A stretch of 64,000 bases of DNA from assembly GCA_944548615.1 (NCBI GenBank), contig OX155967.1:6620049-6684048 (forward strand), read 5' to 3'. Of this stretch, positions 21,647-31,990 are shown one piece after another. Every line of letters starts with the position of its first letter. Position 1 is the stretch's first letter. The notes under the pieces were generated by a model. It made no database searches. It saw only the letters and a list, made by a program, of their open reading frames with translations, and had not been told where the DNA came from. Both the position numbers and the translations under genes were made by a program. Origin of the DNA: Micropterix aruncella. Taxonomy: Eukaryota; Arthropoda; Insecta; Lepidoptera; Micropterigidae.

Positions 21647-22312
21647 TATTGAGTTGTCAACCACAACGGGCGAACCCGTCACCGCAGGACGTTTTAACGA
21701 TTGTTCGTTCTATCGACCGTGCAGTGAGCGTAGAAGACTTGGGACATAACAAATCCGACGTCTAGCTACGCCACAACCCGTTAGAGACCAACGCCTTACC
21801 GCGAGTAGCCAGGTATGTTACCTGGCGGGCGGCACTCGCGCCCTAACTACCAATTGTGACCAGATTTCTCCGGTCTCTCGATTGGTTCCGAGTTCGAGGT
21901 CGCTTGCGCGGTCCTCTCCCTTACGAAGCGGTGAAACGGAGTGCACCGAATCTGTCGCGGACCAAGGCGTCCTTTGCCCGACTCTGAACCGGGATCGGAT
22001 GGCCAATGGTCATTTCAAGAGCAGTCGCCGTAAGGTTGACAACTACCCCCGCTCTATAGGAAACAATACAGTTCCCAGACTCCCCCGATTGTTAGTCGGA
22101 GAGCACAATCGATTGGCTTGCGCCGCTCGGTGCGCAGACCGTTCAGGAGCGCCAGAGGATTGTTCCCAGGGGAGACTGGTTGACCCAGTGTCCTACCCAG
22201 GCTCGCACCCCATGCGTGGAGGCCATCGGATGGGTGTTGACCCGTGAGTGTGACCGACCCTGAAACAGAAAGGGTCTTCGTGGCCAACTCAGCAAGGGCC
22301 CATTAGCTCCCC
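21647..22312 (+). mobile_element. Family R element B, full length, 14-bp duplications
   Basis: Flanked by perfect 14-bp direct repeats ACAGGACTGCGGCA (21633-21646, 22313-22326). Starts TATTGAGTTGTCAACCACAA, ends CCCATTAGCTCCCC, 666 bp, no tail. The host sequence is itself a repeat whose uninterrupted relative at 51950-52085 contains a single copy of the 14-mer (in reverse complement), so the duplication was made on insertion. A frame reading TTTGEPVTAGRFND and, downstream of stops, SRSLARSSPLRSGE matches that of copy C. Confidence 0.9.
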
Positions 22313-22326
22313 ACAGGACTGCGGCA

Positions 22327-22445
22327 CACAGGGTTGGCTTCCAACGAGGTAACTCCTCAACTGTCAACAGCACAGACACAAAATTTTGTATACGCATTCA
22401 ATTATGGTAGCCCGTTCTAGGTATCACCATGACATGGCTGCTGCA
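22327..22445 (-). repeat. Repeat that hosts element B
   Basis: CACAGGGTTGGCTTCCAACG ... ATACGCATTCAATTATGGTAG, CCCGTTCTAGGTATCACCAT is the reverse complement of repeats at 51945-52085 and 52890-53050. It appears to be a piece of a LINE-associated repeat with the consensus TAGAACGGGCTATCATAA. Confidence 0.6.
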
Positions 22446-22906
22446 GTTGTTTTAAAAATTGACGATTTTAGTTTTTGTTAAAATTTTGTTTATTATACAG
22501 TCTTGTTGGGTTAGGCCTTGTAACTGAATATCTTTTGTAATTTGATAAAATAACGAATATGACTTTGAATTATTTGCAACTGGCGCGTTTGACTTCACCT
22601 GTGATCTGTTTTCCTTCCTTTTATAATAAGAAATAAATGTATTCGAGAGTAACTCTCTCCGCGAACCAGAAAGTTGAACAACCACCCACGCCTTTACGAT
22701 AAGCGATAAGTGACCTACTAACAAGTCACAGCCGTACCCGATTAGTCGTCCCCGTCCCCGATGAGATATCGGCAACAACCACAGATAAATATGGCCAAAA
22801 ATCGTCCCCGTTCCCATAACAAAACAGTGCTCCAATAATTATTAAAAAATAAAAAAACACGACTGACATTACAAAAATAATTAATAGTTTAAAAAAAAAC
22901 GCTAAA
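22446..22906. other. No supported gene
   Basis: A 127-codon minus-strand frame (22452-22835) has no recognisable motif. GATTAGTCGTCCCCGTCCCC is a local simple repeat. Probably retroelement debris. Confidence 0.25.
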
Positions 22907-23218
22907 AACACGCTTTTATAAATACACGTAAAAACCACATCATCAGACCTTGAACCCTAATCGTGGTCAAAGTTCATTCCAAAACTTTTCTAACAAGTCC
23001 AAACACAGCTATGATACGATGTTCCATCATGAAGTTCCAGTTCATATCTTCCGACTCCATCGTCAGATCAGTTCGACAGTACCATATTATTGTATTGTCA
23101 TCAGAACTATATACAGCTGCCAATTTTCATGACGCCACGATCCTTGGAAGATGGTTAAATTAGTTACCTTAGATTCTACTACATAGTTACATACAGATCG
23201 ACCTAATAAAAGCGTGTT
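22907..23218. mobile_element. MITE with AACACGCTTTT termini, copy 1
   Basis: Inverted ends AACACGCTTTTAT (left) and AACACGCTTTTATTAGG (right, reverse complement). The interior from CATCAGACCTTGAA onwards is ~95% like the copy at 38718-39092 by eye. 312 bp. The flanks are A-rich, so no target duplication can be called. No transposase. Confidence 0.6.
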
Positions 23219-24243
23219 AAAAAAGAACTATTGTATTTATAATGATTAGAAACATTCCATTCGCGGTGAAAAGCACGTATATTCTTAGAGTATGAAGTTC
23301 TGCATTGAAACAGTATTCCGTTACGGCCCCGTTGACGCGTGTTATCTCTATAAACATCCAGACGAGTTATGTGAGTTCGCATTGTGTGAGTCAGACGACG
23401 GGCCTTGTTCAAGACCTGTGACGTTTTCCGCTTTAAAATTGCCCTTTAGCGGGGCTTCGCGTGAGCCGGGCCCAATGACCCGACCTTCTGAGTTTGGCGA
23501 CGCAGGGCTGGCTATCTCGTGACGAACGCGCGTCACTCGTGATGCTTTATGTGATGCTAAACCTAGCGCCGCCGCCGCGTCGCAGTCAGTTGCCCTCGGT
23601 GCTCAGGCAATAATGAAATATTTGTGGTTTATGTATTTATCCATATAGGTATCGATATATTTTCGGGATCTACCTAATCGGACCTTTCATTTGATACAAT
23701 ACAATACAATACAATCAACTACTCCAGTAGATAGGCATTCCTACACTTGGATGCGTCACAAAATTAAATGCTAAAAATTTAATTATTAAAAACATAACTA
23801 TCGTGATAGTTGTCATCGCTGTAATATTATATTCAATATTACCTATATACAAATAATCAAAATATACTAATGTGATTTAAGAGTCAAGGAGAATAATATA
23901 TTAAAATAGAAATGCAAATTCTATGTAGAATAATCAAAAAATATATATTTTATTGTCAATCCAGCAATAATGCTTTCGTAGTTTTTTTTAAAATGAATAG
24001 ATGTTTAATAAATTATATGAGAATTAGAATGTCAGCTATCATAATACCGTTATGTTTAAAACTTTAAGCATTTCATTAATCATCAACATGGAAAATAGAC
24101 TCAGAATTTTCAAACTCCCTTATACCATAAATTGGGTTTCTTACCAAATTATTTATGATTATCTTTTTAAATTGATACTAGACACGATGTATTTATCTAT
24201 TTTTTTCACATTTGGACTAATATTTATTTGACATAGTTACACT
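23219..24243. other. No supported gene
   Basis: Includes an unrecognised 76-codon frame (23292-23522), an ATACA-type microsatellite at 23693-23715 and ~500 bases of plain AT-rich DNA. Confidence 0.3.
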
Positions 24244-24541
24244 GGGCTCGATTGCGTTTCTTCGTGAACTAAAATCGGAAATTAGTCCGTGGGAACGAGA
24301 CAGGGCAATACGCTAGAGCGGAGTATGAGATGACCGGTTGTCACTTTTTCGCATTAAAACTGCGCGCCAAGGTCAAATCTTACACCGCACGAAATATGCT
24401 TGAATTTATTCGGACGAGTATAAGTTCGGCAGGTAGTATTTATCGACGATCGTTCGTGTCATATTCCGCTCTAACGTATTGCTCTGTCTCGTTCGCTTGG
24501 ACTAATTTTAGTTTTAGTTCACAAAGAAACGCAATCGGGCC
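24244..24541. mobile_element. Foldback MITE (GGGCTCGATTGCG), copy 1
   Basis: Arms of about 95 bases: GGGCTCGATTGCGTTTCTTC on the left pairs with GGCCCGATTGCGTTTCTTTG on the right (reverse complement), and both arms continue through GAACGAGACAG and CAATACG(C/T)TAGAGCGG. A second copy is at 46650-46925. No coding; short non-palindromic centre. Confidence 0.75.
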
Positions 24542-24589
24542 GACTATGAGACCCGAGAGGATATAACTATTCCAACAGTGGTTTATGGT

Positions 24590-24690
24590 GAATAAAAGAA
24601 ACGGACTTCATACATACTTACATACATACATATATACATGAACCCTGAAAAAAATAAACTCTTTTTTTTATGGGCAGTCGTATAAAAAGG
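24590..24690. repeat. Dispersed repeat, divergent copy
   Basis: AAAGAAACGGAC, ACATACATATATACATGAAC, CCTGAAAAA, ATGGGCAGTCGTATAAAAA follow the order of the 16686-16770 repeat. Confidence 0.45.
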
Positions 24691-25394
24691 CGGTGTATCA
24701 CAATATTTTTTTAATATACTGATTCGAAAATGTATCGTGAGTTCGGTTTGATACAGCATGGTTAATATGTTTGATAAAAAAATATGTTTAAGAGCCCGTT
24801 CACATATTTTTTCCAGAAAGGCAAGAAAAGTGGATTTTTGGCGTTCTAATTCCAAGAAATGAAGAGATTTCTACAAACTTTAATTACTGAATTACCTGGA
24901 CCATTTCTTGATGTTGACCATAGCGGCCTTTAATTTTAGATGTAACGAATATTATTTACTTATTCAGCCCATTTTCCGAAAGTCGTTATTCGTAAAACGC
25001 TCGGAAGGCAAACTTTGAGCTCCTTAATACAGTAATATCACTACAACGAAAACCGTATACTATTTTTTTTTATGTCCGTCATGTATTCTTGATGTACACT
25101 ACGGCTTTATTTTTTCGTTTTTTGACCACATATCCAAGGTATACATTACTTACAATTACACAAAATTTAAAAAAAATCTTCCTGTATCATTCTAATTTTC
25201 TCAGAAATAAAATAAGATTCTTATATAATACTTATACTATATTGAAGTTCACTCTTTTAGCAATACGACATAATATAAATTATTGTCATTAGAAAGGAGA
25301 AAACACTGCAAAAAACAATTAGAAATTGTGTATATATTTGCTTGCGCAAGAGAAGAGCGCTCAGTGCCGCGGTTTTTCTCCCAGGGTTGAATAG

Positions 25395-25425
<31 letters not shown>

Positions 25426-25480
25426 TCCTATCTTTTATAGTTACATCCAAAAAAAAATGCGTTCATTTTTTCAACTCATT
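24691..25480. other. No supported gene
   Basis: AT-rich, with a (TTTA)n run at 25398-25427 that could be an antisense LINE tail. No frame worth calling. Confidence 0.3.
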
Positions 25481-25484
25481 TTAA

Positions 25485-25790
25485 CCCCTTGAGTATGATA
25501 CGACCAAATCTGGTTCTGAAACAATTATCCGTTGAGTATGATACGACCAGATCTGGTTCCGCGTTTTTTTCACTTCTTTGACGTTCTCATATTTATTCAT
25601 AATTATCTAATTGTTTTACAAAATGATATTTCAATATTCTATATTCGAAATTTCAATGCAATCATTGTGCAGTTGTTCTTTTTATGATTGGTGTAGTAGT
25701 TTCGTAGTTATAGTACTTTAAGGTCGATGTCGCCGAAAATCCTGCAAAAGAGACAGATGCATCCATGAAAATACCCATTTACTCCAAGGG
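25485..25790. mobile_element. TTAA-flanked MITE, 306 bp
   Basis: TTAA at 25481-25484 and 25791-25794; ends CCCCTTGAGTATGATACGAC and, reverse-complemented, CCCTTGGAGTAAATGGG. The interior (CATAATTATCTAATTGTTTT, ACAAAATGATATTTCAATAT) is shared with larger relatives at 35630-36290 and 61760-62934 and a degraded piece at 41730-41930. piggyBac-like by target and ends; no transposase. An internal repeat of GAGTATGATACGACC(A) doubles the left end. Confidence 0.75.
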
Positions 25791-25995
25791 TTAAAAGAAT
25801 ACCTACGCTATTTTGTAATACGGCTCTTAATACAAAATAATGTTTGATACAAAACAAAAAAATCCCGAATTTTATGACGCAATAATTCGGTGAGTAATTA
25901 GATAATAGCAGCTAACCGATTAAGTCCAGATAAGATGGCCTATACATGCAAAAATCTGGCTAAAGAGGCAGATGCAATTCCTGAGAGAGAAACAA

Positions 25996-27066
25996 CTTGC
26001 GGTGTCAACTACAACGGGCGAGCCCGTCACCGCAGGACGTTTTAACGATTTTCTCGTTCTGTCGCCCTGCAGTGAACGTAGAAGACTTTGGACAGAAACA
26101 AATCCAACGTCCAGCTACGCCACAGCCCGCAAGAAGCCAACGCCTTACCGCGAGATAGCCAGTGTTACCTGGCGGGCCGACCCTCGCGCCCTTGCTTCCA
26201 ATTGTGACCAGATTTCTCCGGTCTCTCGATTGGTTCCGAGTTCGAGGTCGCTTGCGCGGTCCTCTCCCTTGCAAAGCGGTGAAACGGTGTGCACCGAATC
26301 TATCGCGGACCAAGGCGTCCTTTGCCCGACTCTGAACCGGGATCGGATGGCCAATGGTCATTTCAAGAGCAGTCGCCGTAAGGTAGACAACCACCCCCGC
26401 TCTATAGGAAACAATACAGTACCCAGACTCCCCCGACTGTTAGTCGGAGAGCACAGTCGATTGGCTTACGCCGCTCGGTGCGCAGACCGTCCAGGAGCGC
26501 CAGAGGTTTGATTCCCAGGGGAGACTGGTTGACCCAGTGTCCTACCTTACTAGTCTATACTTATCAGTGACTAGTCGATACTTAGGCCTCAAACTTTTCA
26601 ATAAATTGCCCGAAAGATTAAAAGAAATTAAAAACATCGATATTTTCAAGAGATCCATCCGAGTCTATCTGCTTAAAATCAACATGTATGCCCATAACGA
26701 CTTCTTAAAATATTTTGAAAATACATAGCATCGTATCTACCCATTTAATCTAATACATATTATTTACCGTTAATTGTTTTGTTGTAAACTGTTATCATAT
26801 AGTCTATGTTTTCGTAAATTGGTAAGTTTAAAACTATATATTGTATATCATCTCTTGTCTAAATTGAGTAACTAATTTAAGATTAATTACTGTCATTCCT
26901 ACACAATTGTATGGTTGTATTGGAAATAAATACCTTTTACTTTACTTTACTTTACCCAGGCTCGCACCCCATGCGTGGAGGCCATCGGATGGGTGTTGAC
27001 CCGTGAGTGTGACCGACCCTGAACACATGGGTCATCGTGGCCACCTCATCATGGGCCCATTAGCTC
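25996..27066 (+). mobile_element. Family R element C with inserted LINE, 16-bp duplications
   Basis: Direct repeats CCTGAGAGAGAAACAA flank it (25980-25995, 27067-27082). R sequence runs CTTGCGGTGTCAACTACAAC to TCCTAC, is split by 26546-26950, then resumes CCAGGCTCGCACC to CATTAGCTC. About 665 bp without the insert. A 179-codon frame (25972-26511) runs through most of it; it is also open, apart from single stops, in copies B and I. Confidence 0.9.
26546..26950 (+). mobile_element. LINE 3' end inside element C
   Basis: Translation gives YLGLKLFNKLPERLKEIKN and FKRSIRVYLL, a LINE C-terminus, then a 3' UTR ending AATAAATACC and TTTAC units (26933-26950). 405 bp, 5'-truncated. The R sequence on both sides joins as CCTAC|CCAGG, which matches uninterrupted copies, so at most a very short target duplication was made. 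Confidence 0.8.
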
Positions 27067-27082
27067 CCTGAGAGAGAAACAA

Positions 27083-27600
27083 TCAAATCAAATCAAATCA
27101 AATAATTTATTGTTCTAAAAAAACTAATACATAGTTGTATAGACAGTTGTATTACATTTACATTTGGCCGTGATATGATTGAATTCTTCAGTAATGATCA
27201 AATTCCTCTATTAATAATCAAAACTAAAAAGTTACTCGTAAGAAAAAGAATGTATTATTGTAGAATTAAATCGAGTCTCACCATTTAGTTTACCAGATAA
27301 AAAACACAGAGTAATTAATTCTTTAAAATACCGATAAAAATACGTTTTTTTAGTATAACATTAATAAATGTAATGTCAAAAATAACAAAAAAAAATGTGA
27401 CGGTTGTTAAAAAGTAAAATAAAATGTCTTAGTGATTATATTGCAAATAAAAATAGTCAAGGTATAATTAATATGTGCCTACCTAATAATAGAAATAGTC
27501 CATACATTTTAGTCAAATTGAAAATCGTTTTAAAACCTATTACAGAAAGAGATGTATTTATTTATTTCTTTATTTAATGCTTTTACAAAAAAAAATGTAC
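27083..27600 (-). mobile_element. LINE 3' UTR with AAATC tail
   Basis: The left edge is (AAATC)n followed by AATTTATTGTTC, an antisense LINE terminus, and directly abuts the right target duplication of element C. The rest is AT-rich 3' UTR without frame. The right edge is uncertain. Confidence 0.45.
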
Positions 27601-27789
27601 TTACTATTCCAGATCTTTACGTAAATAATATTAAAATTAGCGCTTCCAATCTTGGTACACCGAGATCTCGAAATACCGAGATCCCGCATGATTTTATAAG
27701 TCCCGCTCACTGCGGGATCGGTGTGCGAGATTTGCGGGATTGAAAATAATTCCACCAAAAAGTGTGGTTCGAAGGGAAATTAATCAATT

Positions 27790-28035
27790 AATCCAGAAAA
27801 TGAAGTATAATCGACATCCTCCGTCGAAGTTAATGATGACGAAATGTCTCTTTCTGTTGTGACTGAAAATAATATTCAGAGTCAAGCTGTTGAGGCTGCT
27901 AACACGGAAGAGAACACGGCTACGCGACCCCTGACATTGCAAGAAGAGCTAGAGCAAACTTTAAACTACGCCGTGACAAGTATTTGTCCATCGCCCGCTC
28001 GAATGTCTCTAATCGAAACCATCATAAAGAAAGAG
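27790..28035 (+). pseudogene. hAT transposase, middle fragment
   Basis: Frame through MSLSVVTENNIQSQ, TRPLTLQEELEQTL and MSLIETIIKKEM. An ELE...-rich segment ending in a KKEM motif is what precedes the dimerisation domain in several hAT transposases. It is cut at 28035 by the tail of the inserted LINE. Confidence 0.55.
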
Positions 28036-29527
28036 ATGACTCTTTATTTATTTATTTATTTTTTTATTTATTAATTTACAATAACTTCATATAATATGTC
28101 ATATAAACACCATTTACATAATATGGTTGAGTTGGGAGAGATTGAGCACATCCTATGGTGAAAATGTTTATCCGCATTCCTAACTAGGTCAGAGACCCGT
28201 ATCTAGGGATGCTGATTTTTGTTTAATTGTATCGACGAGCTGACTCTTTTGATATTCTGAACTTAAGTTGTATTGCATGATACATAAGAATATATACATA
28301 TATACATACGCATACATACACACATACATAAATATATATATATACATACCTACACATATATATACATAGCCAATAATACACGAGATTTGATATTAGTTAG
28401 TAATATATAATTTAATAAAACAACTTAAATTATTAGCGAGAGCAATTGAGACTCCGCATACATTGGACCCCTTTCAAGCAGGTACTTCTTTATAAGTATT
28501 TTGAATGAATTTAAGTTGTTTGCATTCTTATAACTCTCATTTAAATTATTATAAAATCTCGGCGCAAGGAAGTAAAAATGCCTTTGGGCAAATGAGGACT
28601 TTACAATCGGAATATTATAATTCGACCCAGTAGCTTGCCTTGTGTTTTTAGTTTGTTGGCTTCTTGTCTGCTGATCCTTGATTCTGTGAAACTCAATTAG
28701 TAATTGTTTTATGAATAGTTGCCTCACATCAAGTACTCCATATTCTGTAAAGAGTTTCGCTGAGGGGTATCTAGGGGGTTTTTTATTGATGACCTTTAGA
28801 ATCAGCTTTTGCGCATTGATCAAAGGAAGGAGTACTTGTGTGGTACAGCCACCCCATGCAATTGTGCCATAGGACCACAGGCTTTGGCACAACGCCATAT
28901 ACACAGTTTTGAGAAGGGGCTTTGGTAGAATATTTCGAAGCTCTCTAAACACGTAGGCGAGTTTCCTTGTTCTTGTGGCTAGGTTGCTTACATGTTGCTT
29001 CCATGTCAATGTTGCATCCATAGTGACACCCAGATACTTATATTCCCTAGTCCTTTCAATGGTTTGACAATTGCAGACGTCAGATCTAGAGCAAAAAGTT
29101 GAGTGTATTGTTAGTTGGTTTTCGGTTTCTGAATTATTTATTGTTGCCTTGATGTGAAATTGTATAACTTTAGTCTTAGAAATATTTAAAGTGAGAATAT
29201 GGTTATCGAGCCACTGCTTCGTCAGATTTAGGTTCGATTGAGCTTTGCGGTATGCATCTTCCCAATTGTTAGCAGACGTAAGTAACACGGTGTCATCCGC
29301 GAACGCCACTATTTTTCCTTTTATTGGTAGATCACATAAATCATTTATGTATATTAGGAACAATACGGGTCCCAAGACGCTACCTTGGGGAACACCGAAA
29401 GATACATTAAGTGGCGCGCTTTGTCGATCATGTATCGACGTTGTTTGCGTCCTTCCCTCAAGGTAGCTTTGGAACCACTGCAATGCTGTGTCATTTATTC
29501 CATAATGTTCCAGTTTCTTTATTAATA
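28036..29527 (-). mobile_element. 5'-truncated LINE inserted in the hAT element
   Basis: Minus-strand non-LTR retrotransposon. Its AAAT-repeat tail is at 28036-28075, its ~370-bp 3' UTR carries the LINE hairpin motif at 28173-28214, and its coding part is 28425-29527. Left and right junctions fall inside the hAT sequence, so it is younger than that insertion. Target duplication is obscured by T-rich sequence at the tail. Confidence 0.85.
28425..29527 (-). CDS. LINE reverse transcriptase, C-terminal part
   Basis: An open frame of about 367 codons without a native start: HYGINDTALQWFQSYLEGRT, GVPQGSVLGPVLFLIYINDL, then the catalytic AFADDTVLL (an intact YxDD-type box), KTKVIQF, YLGVTMDATLTWKQHV and a C-terminus with FLAPRFYNNL and KKYLLERG. 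Domain order is that of jockey/CR1-type LINEs. The palm start with the first catalytic Asp is missing, so the protein cannot be active. No stops within the part present, so the insertion is recent. Confidence 0.8.
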
Positions 29528-29559
29528 TTATGAATCAGGTAGATCGATGGGTAGGTACT

Positions 29560-29752
29560 TAAAACTAGCAGACAATGCCCTAAAGTACTACAGACTTTAG
29601 GGCGTGTCTGCTATCGTATTGTCCTACAATCGAAGAAGCTGAGCGGGCGTTCTCCGCTGCCGGTTATCATGCTAATAAGATACGAAGTAGTTTGACTAAC
29701 AACACTTTAGGAATGTTGTATTTCCTGCGAAAACACTTCCAAAATGCAAAGT
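29560..29752 (+). pseudogene. hAT transposase, C-terminal dimerisation domain
   Basis: After DNALKYYRL, a stop and a frame slip, the sequence reads CPTIEEAERAFSAAGYHANK, IRSSLTNNTLGMLYFLRKHF and a stop at 29750. ERxFSAAG, KIRSSL and LxFLRKHF are the hallmark of the hATC domain. The catalytic core is missing. Confidence 0.8.
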
Positions 29753-30659
29753 AACTTTGGCATATTCTATGCCAATTCAAGCATGTCAATTCAAGCAGGT
29801 CATAGATTTCATTGTCTTTCTTTAGAAATGTTCAGCAAGAATAGCAGCGCACATATTTTAAAATGGAGTACGTTATTTAAAAAACAAGTATATTAGTTTT
29901 AAACTAGAAAAAACCGCAACGAAATATCTTGCACCAATCCAGAGCATCGAAAATGGTAAAATATGTCAACATTTTACATTCTTTTTGAAAAATGTAAACT
30001 CAAAAGTGAAAGTTCTTCTTTTTACAAAATGTAGTACTCAGTAATATAGATCAATATTTTAAAAAAACAAAATTTTTGAGATTGGTGTTTTTTTTTATTT
30101 TAAATGTTTTGATAAAAAACATTTTATTTAGAAAGCTGCAGCAATAATAGCTAGGCACACATTTCGAAGTCGAGTACATCATTAAAAACACAAAAATATC
30201 AGCAATGAAATAAAATAAAACCGCAACGAAATATATTTCCCCATTCCAGAGATAGAGCATTTTATTTTTTTTTGTCGAAATTCACAAGTAAGAAAATGGT
30301 TCCGGAATGCCATTTTTGGCGATCTGTATATCGGGTCAGGATTTTTTTTTGGGCAAAACAAAAAAATACCTATATCTTACTTTTTCCTGTATTTAAACAT
30401 ATGTTTAATTGAAAAACTTCTGTGACTATAAAGGTAACCCATTGCCTGAATTGACATTGAATGCCCTTTATTTTCGTACTTTTGTTTTCCTAATAAATAG
30501 TTTTAACTTTAAGCTATGTTTAGCTACTCGCTGATAACCACTTTTATCGAAAAATGCGGCATCCCGTTATACCGGAATCCCGCTTCATTGATTTTTTTTT
30601 ATCTCGCCAATACCGAGATCCCGCAAGGGCATGCGGGATTGGGAGCCCTAATTAAAATA

Positions 30660-30902
30660 TAAGATTTATGATTTAAAAGTTCGTTTGTTATTATATTATT
30701 ATTTTATTTCGAGATGGGATACCGTATAGGCGTGCTTAGAACGCCATATATAGTGAGCCGCATCTATATAGGCCGATTACATAACAGAAATAACAGGGAG
30801 AGATTAGACTGCCATCTATTGGTATATTTGAACTTTAAAGTATGTAATTATTATATTATGTATTGAAATCTGTGTACCAAATCAAAATTCGTTAATAATA
30901 TT
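30660..30902 (+). repeat. Dispersed repeat with ATACCGTATAGGCGTG
   Basis: GATTTAAAAGTTCGTTTGTT, TTTTATTTCGAGATGGGATA, CCGTATAGGCGTGCTTAGAA. A diverged second copy starts near 31365 (GATTTAAACATTCGTTTG), and a reverse-complement relative lies at about 36440-36780 (CGCCTATACGGTATCC). Class unknown. Confidence 0.5.
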
Positions 30903-31353
30903 GAAATATTACATTACATTACATTTTCGTCGTGTCCAATTGACTGCTAAAGACCGCTCTTGGACGTGTCAAAATAATTCGAATAGGTAGTAAGTCTCGT
31001 TACTACTCTTTACTGAACATACATAGGTAGTCAAGAATTAACTACTAGATTGTCAAACTATAAATATAAATAATCAAAATAGAAGCCTAATATTTGAAGT
31101 AGTTAGTAATTCGAAAAGATACGTAGTAAAATTATTCATCGTAATATTCAAATTGACAGTAAAATGTTAAATAATGAAATTAAATCTACGTTATGCATTT
31201 TAAACTAAAAGTACGGAGACCATATAAAATAATCAGACAATAAGGCTCTACTTTTTAAGTAATTTAAATGGGCACAATATTTGAAAAATCATGGCCCTCA
31301 AATTCGGCCAGATTATATAAAGGTGGTCTATCAGCATCTCCTTGATGTTTTAT
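30903..31353 (-). mobile_element. LINE 3' UTR with TACAT tail, copy 1
   Basis: Antisense tail ATTACATTACATTACATT, then CGTGTCCAATTGACTGCTAA, AGACCGCTCTTGGACGTGTC. Over 95% like 42793-43240 by eye, including CAGCATCTCCTTGATGTTTT at the truncation point. No coding left. Confidence 0.8.
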
Positions 31354-31976
31354 TTTGATAAGAGCTTTGATTTAAACATTCGTTTGTTTTTATATTATTA
31401 TTTTATTCTGAGACAGAAATCCGTAACTGCGTGTTTATAACGTCATATACTGTGGCACTGAACATAAGAGAAGATTAATCAATATTTGGAACTATGCGTG
31501 CCATCGACACGTTACTTTTCGTAGTAAAATCCTAGCTGTCAAAACTTAGTACGACTTTGAGTAATTTAACTAATACACTAAGTCAGTGTTATGTATAAAG
31601 AATGATAGTATAGCAATTAATCATGTCTGTAGCTATCGATTCTAGCTTATCCTTTATTGCCCACGATCGAGTGCAGCGTGCCAGAAATTAAAATGACAAG
31701 ATGGTCAGTCAGCTGCCACCTGCCTGTCTGCCGTTCGCAAGTAGCATTTCCGGTGCGCAGGTGTCCCATCCGCCAGATGTACTTTGCACTTACGGCGCAT
31801 GCGCGGACGGTACATAATTGATCAAGTGCACTCGTCTTGGCTCGATCATTGCACTTGAAAAGTGTAACTCGCAATCTTCCTGGATATCCCCTACCTCTAC
31901 TATATCGTAATTTAGACAAACACTTAAAGCAATTCATTTCAATTCAAATCCTTGAATGTTTTAAAAATCCTTTATT
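31354..31976. other. Repeat copy then unassigned sequence
   Basis: 31365-31470 is a diverged copy of the 30660 repeat. 31640-31940 has a 96-codon minus-strand frame rich in Cys/Arg that I cannot assign. Confidence 0.25.
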
Positions 31977-31990
31977 GTTTTAAAAATCAT

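Larger units (their letters stand above)
27638..30650 (+). mobile_element. hAT transposon with 8-bp duplications, LINE inside
   Basis: Perfect 8-bp direct repeats ATTAAAAT at 27630-27637 and 30651-30658. Termini TAGCGCTTCCAATCTTGG and TAGGGCTCCCAATCCCGC (right, reverse complement; 13 of 18 match), with subterminal ACCGAGATCCCGCA repeats on both sides. An 8-bp duplication and these ends are diagnostic for hAT. Transposase remnants on the plus strand lie on both sides of a minus-strand LINE (28036-29527). Not functional. Confidence 0.9.

Noticed and set aside
23693..23715. ATACA repeats as a CRISPR-like or LINE-tail array
   Set aside because: No spacers, only four units, and no LINE 3' UTR beside it that I can confirm.
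28036..28075. TCTTTATT on both sides as the target duplication of the inner LINE
   Set aside because: The right copy reads in frame as LINE coding (INKK), so it cannot be told apart from LINE sequence.
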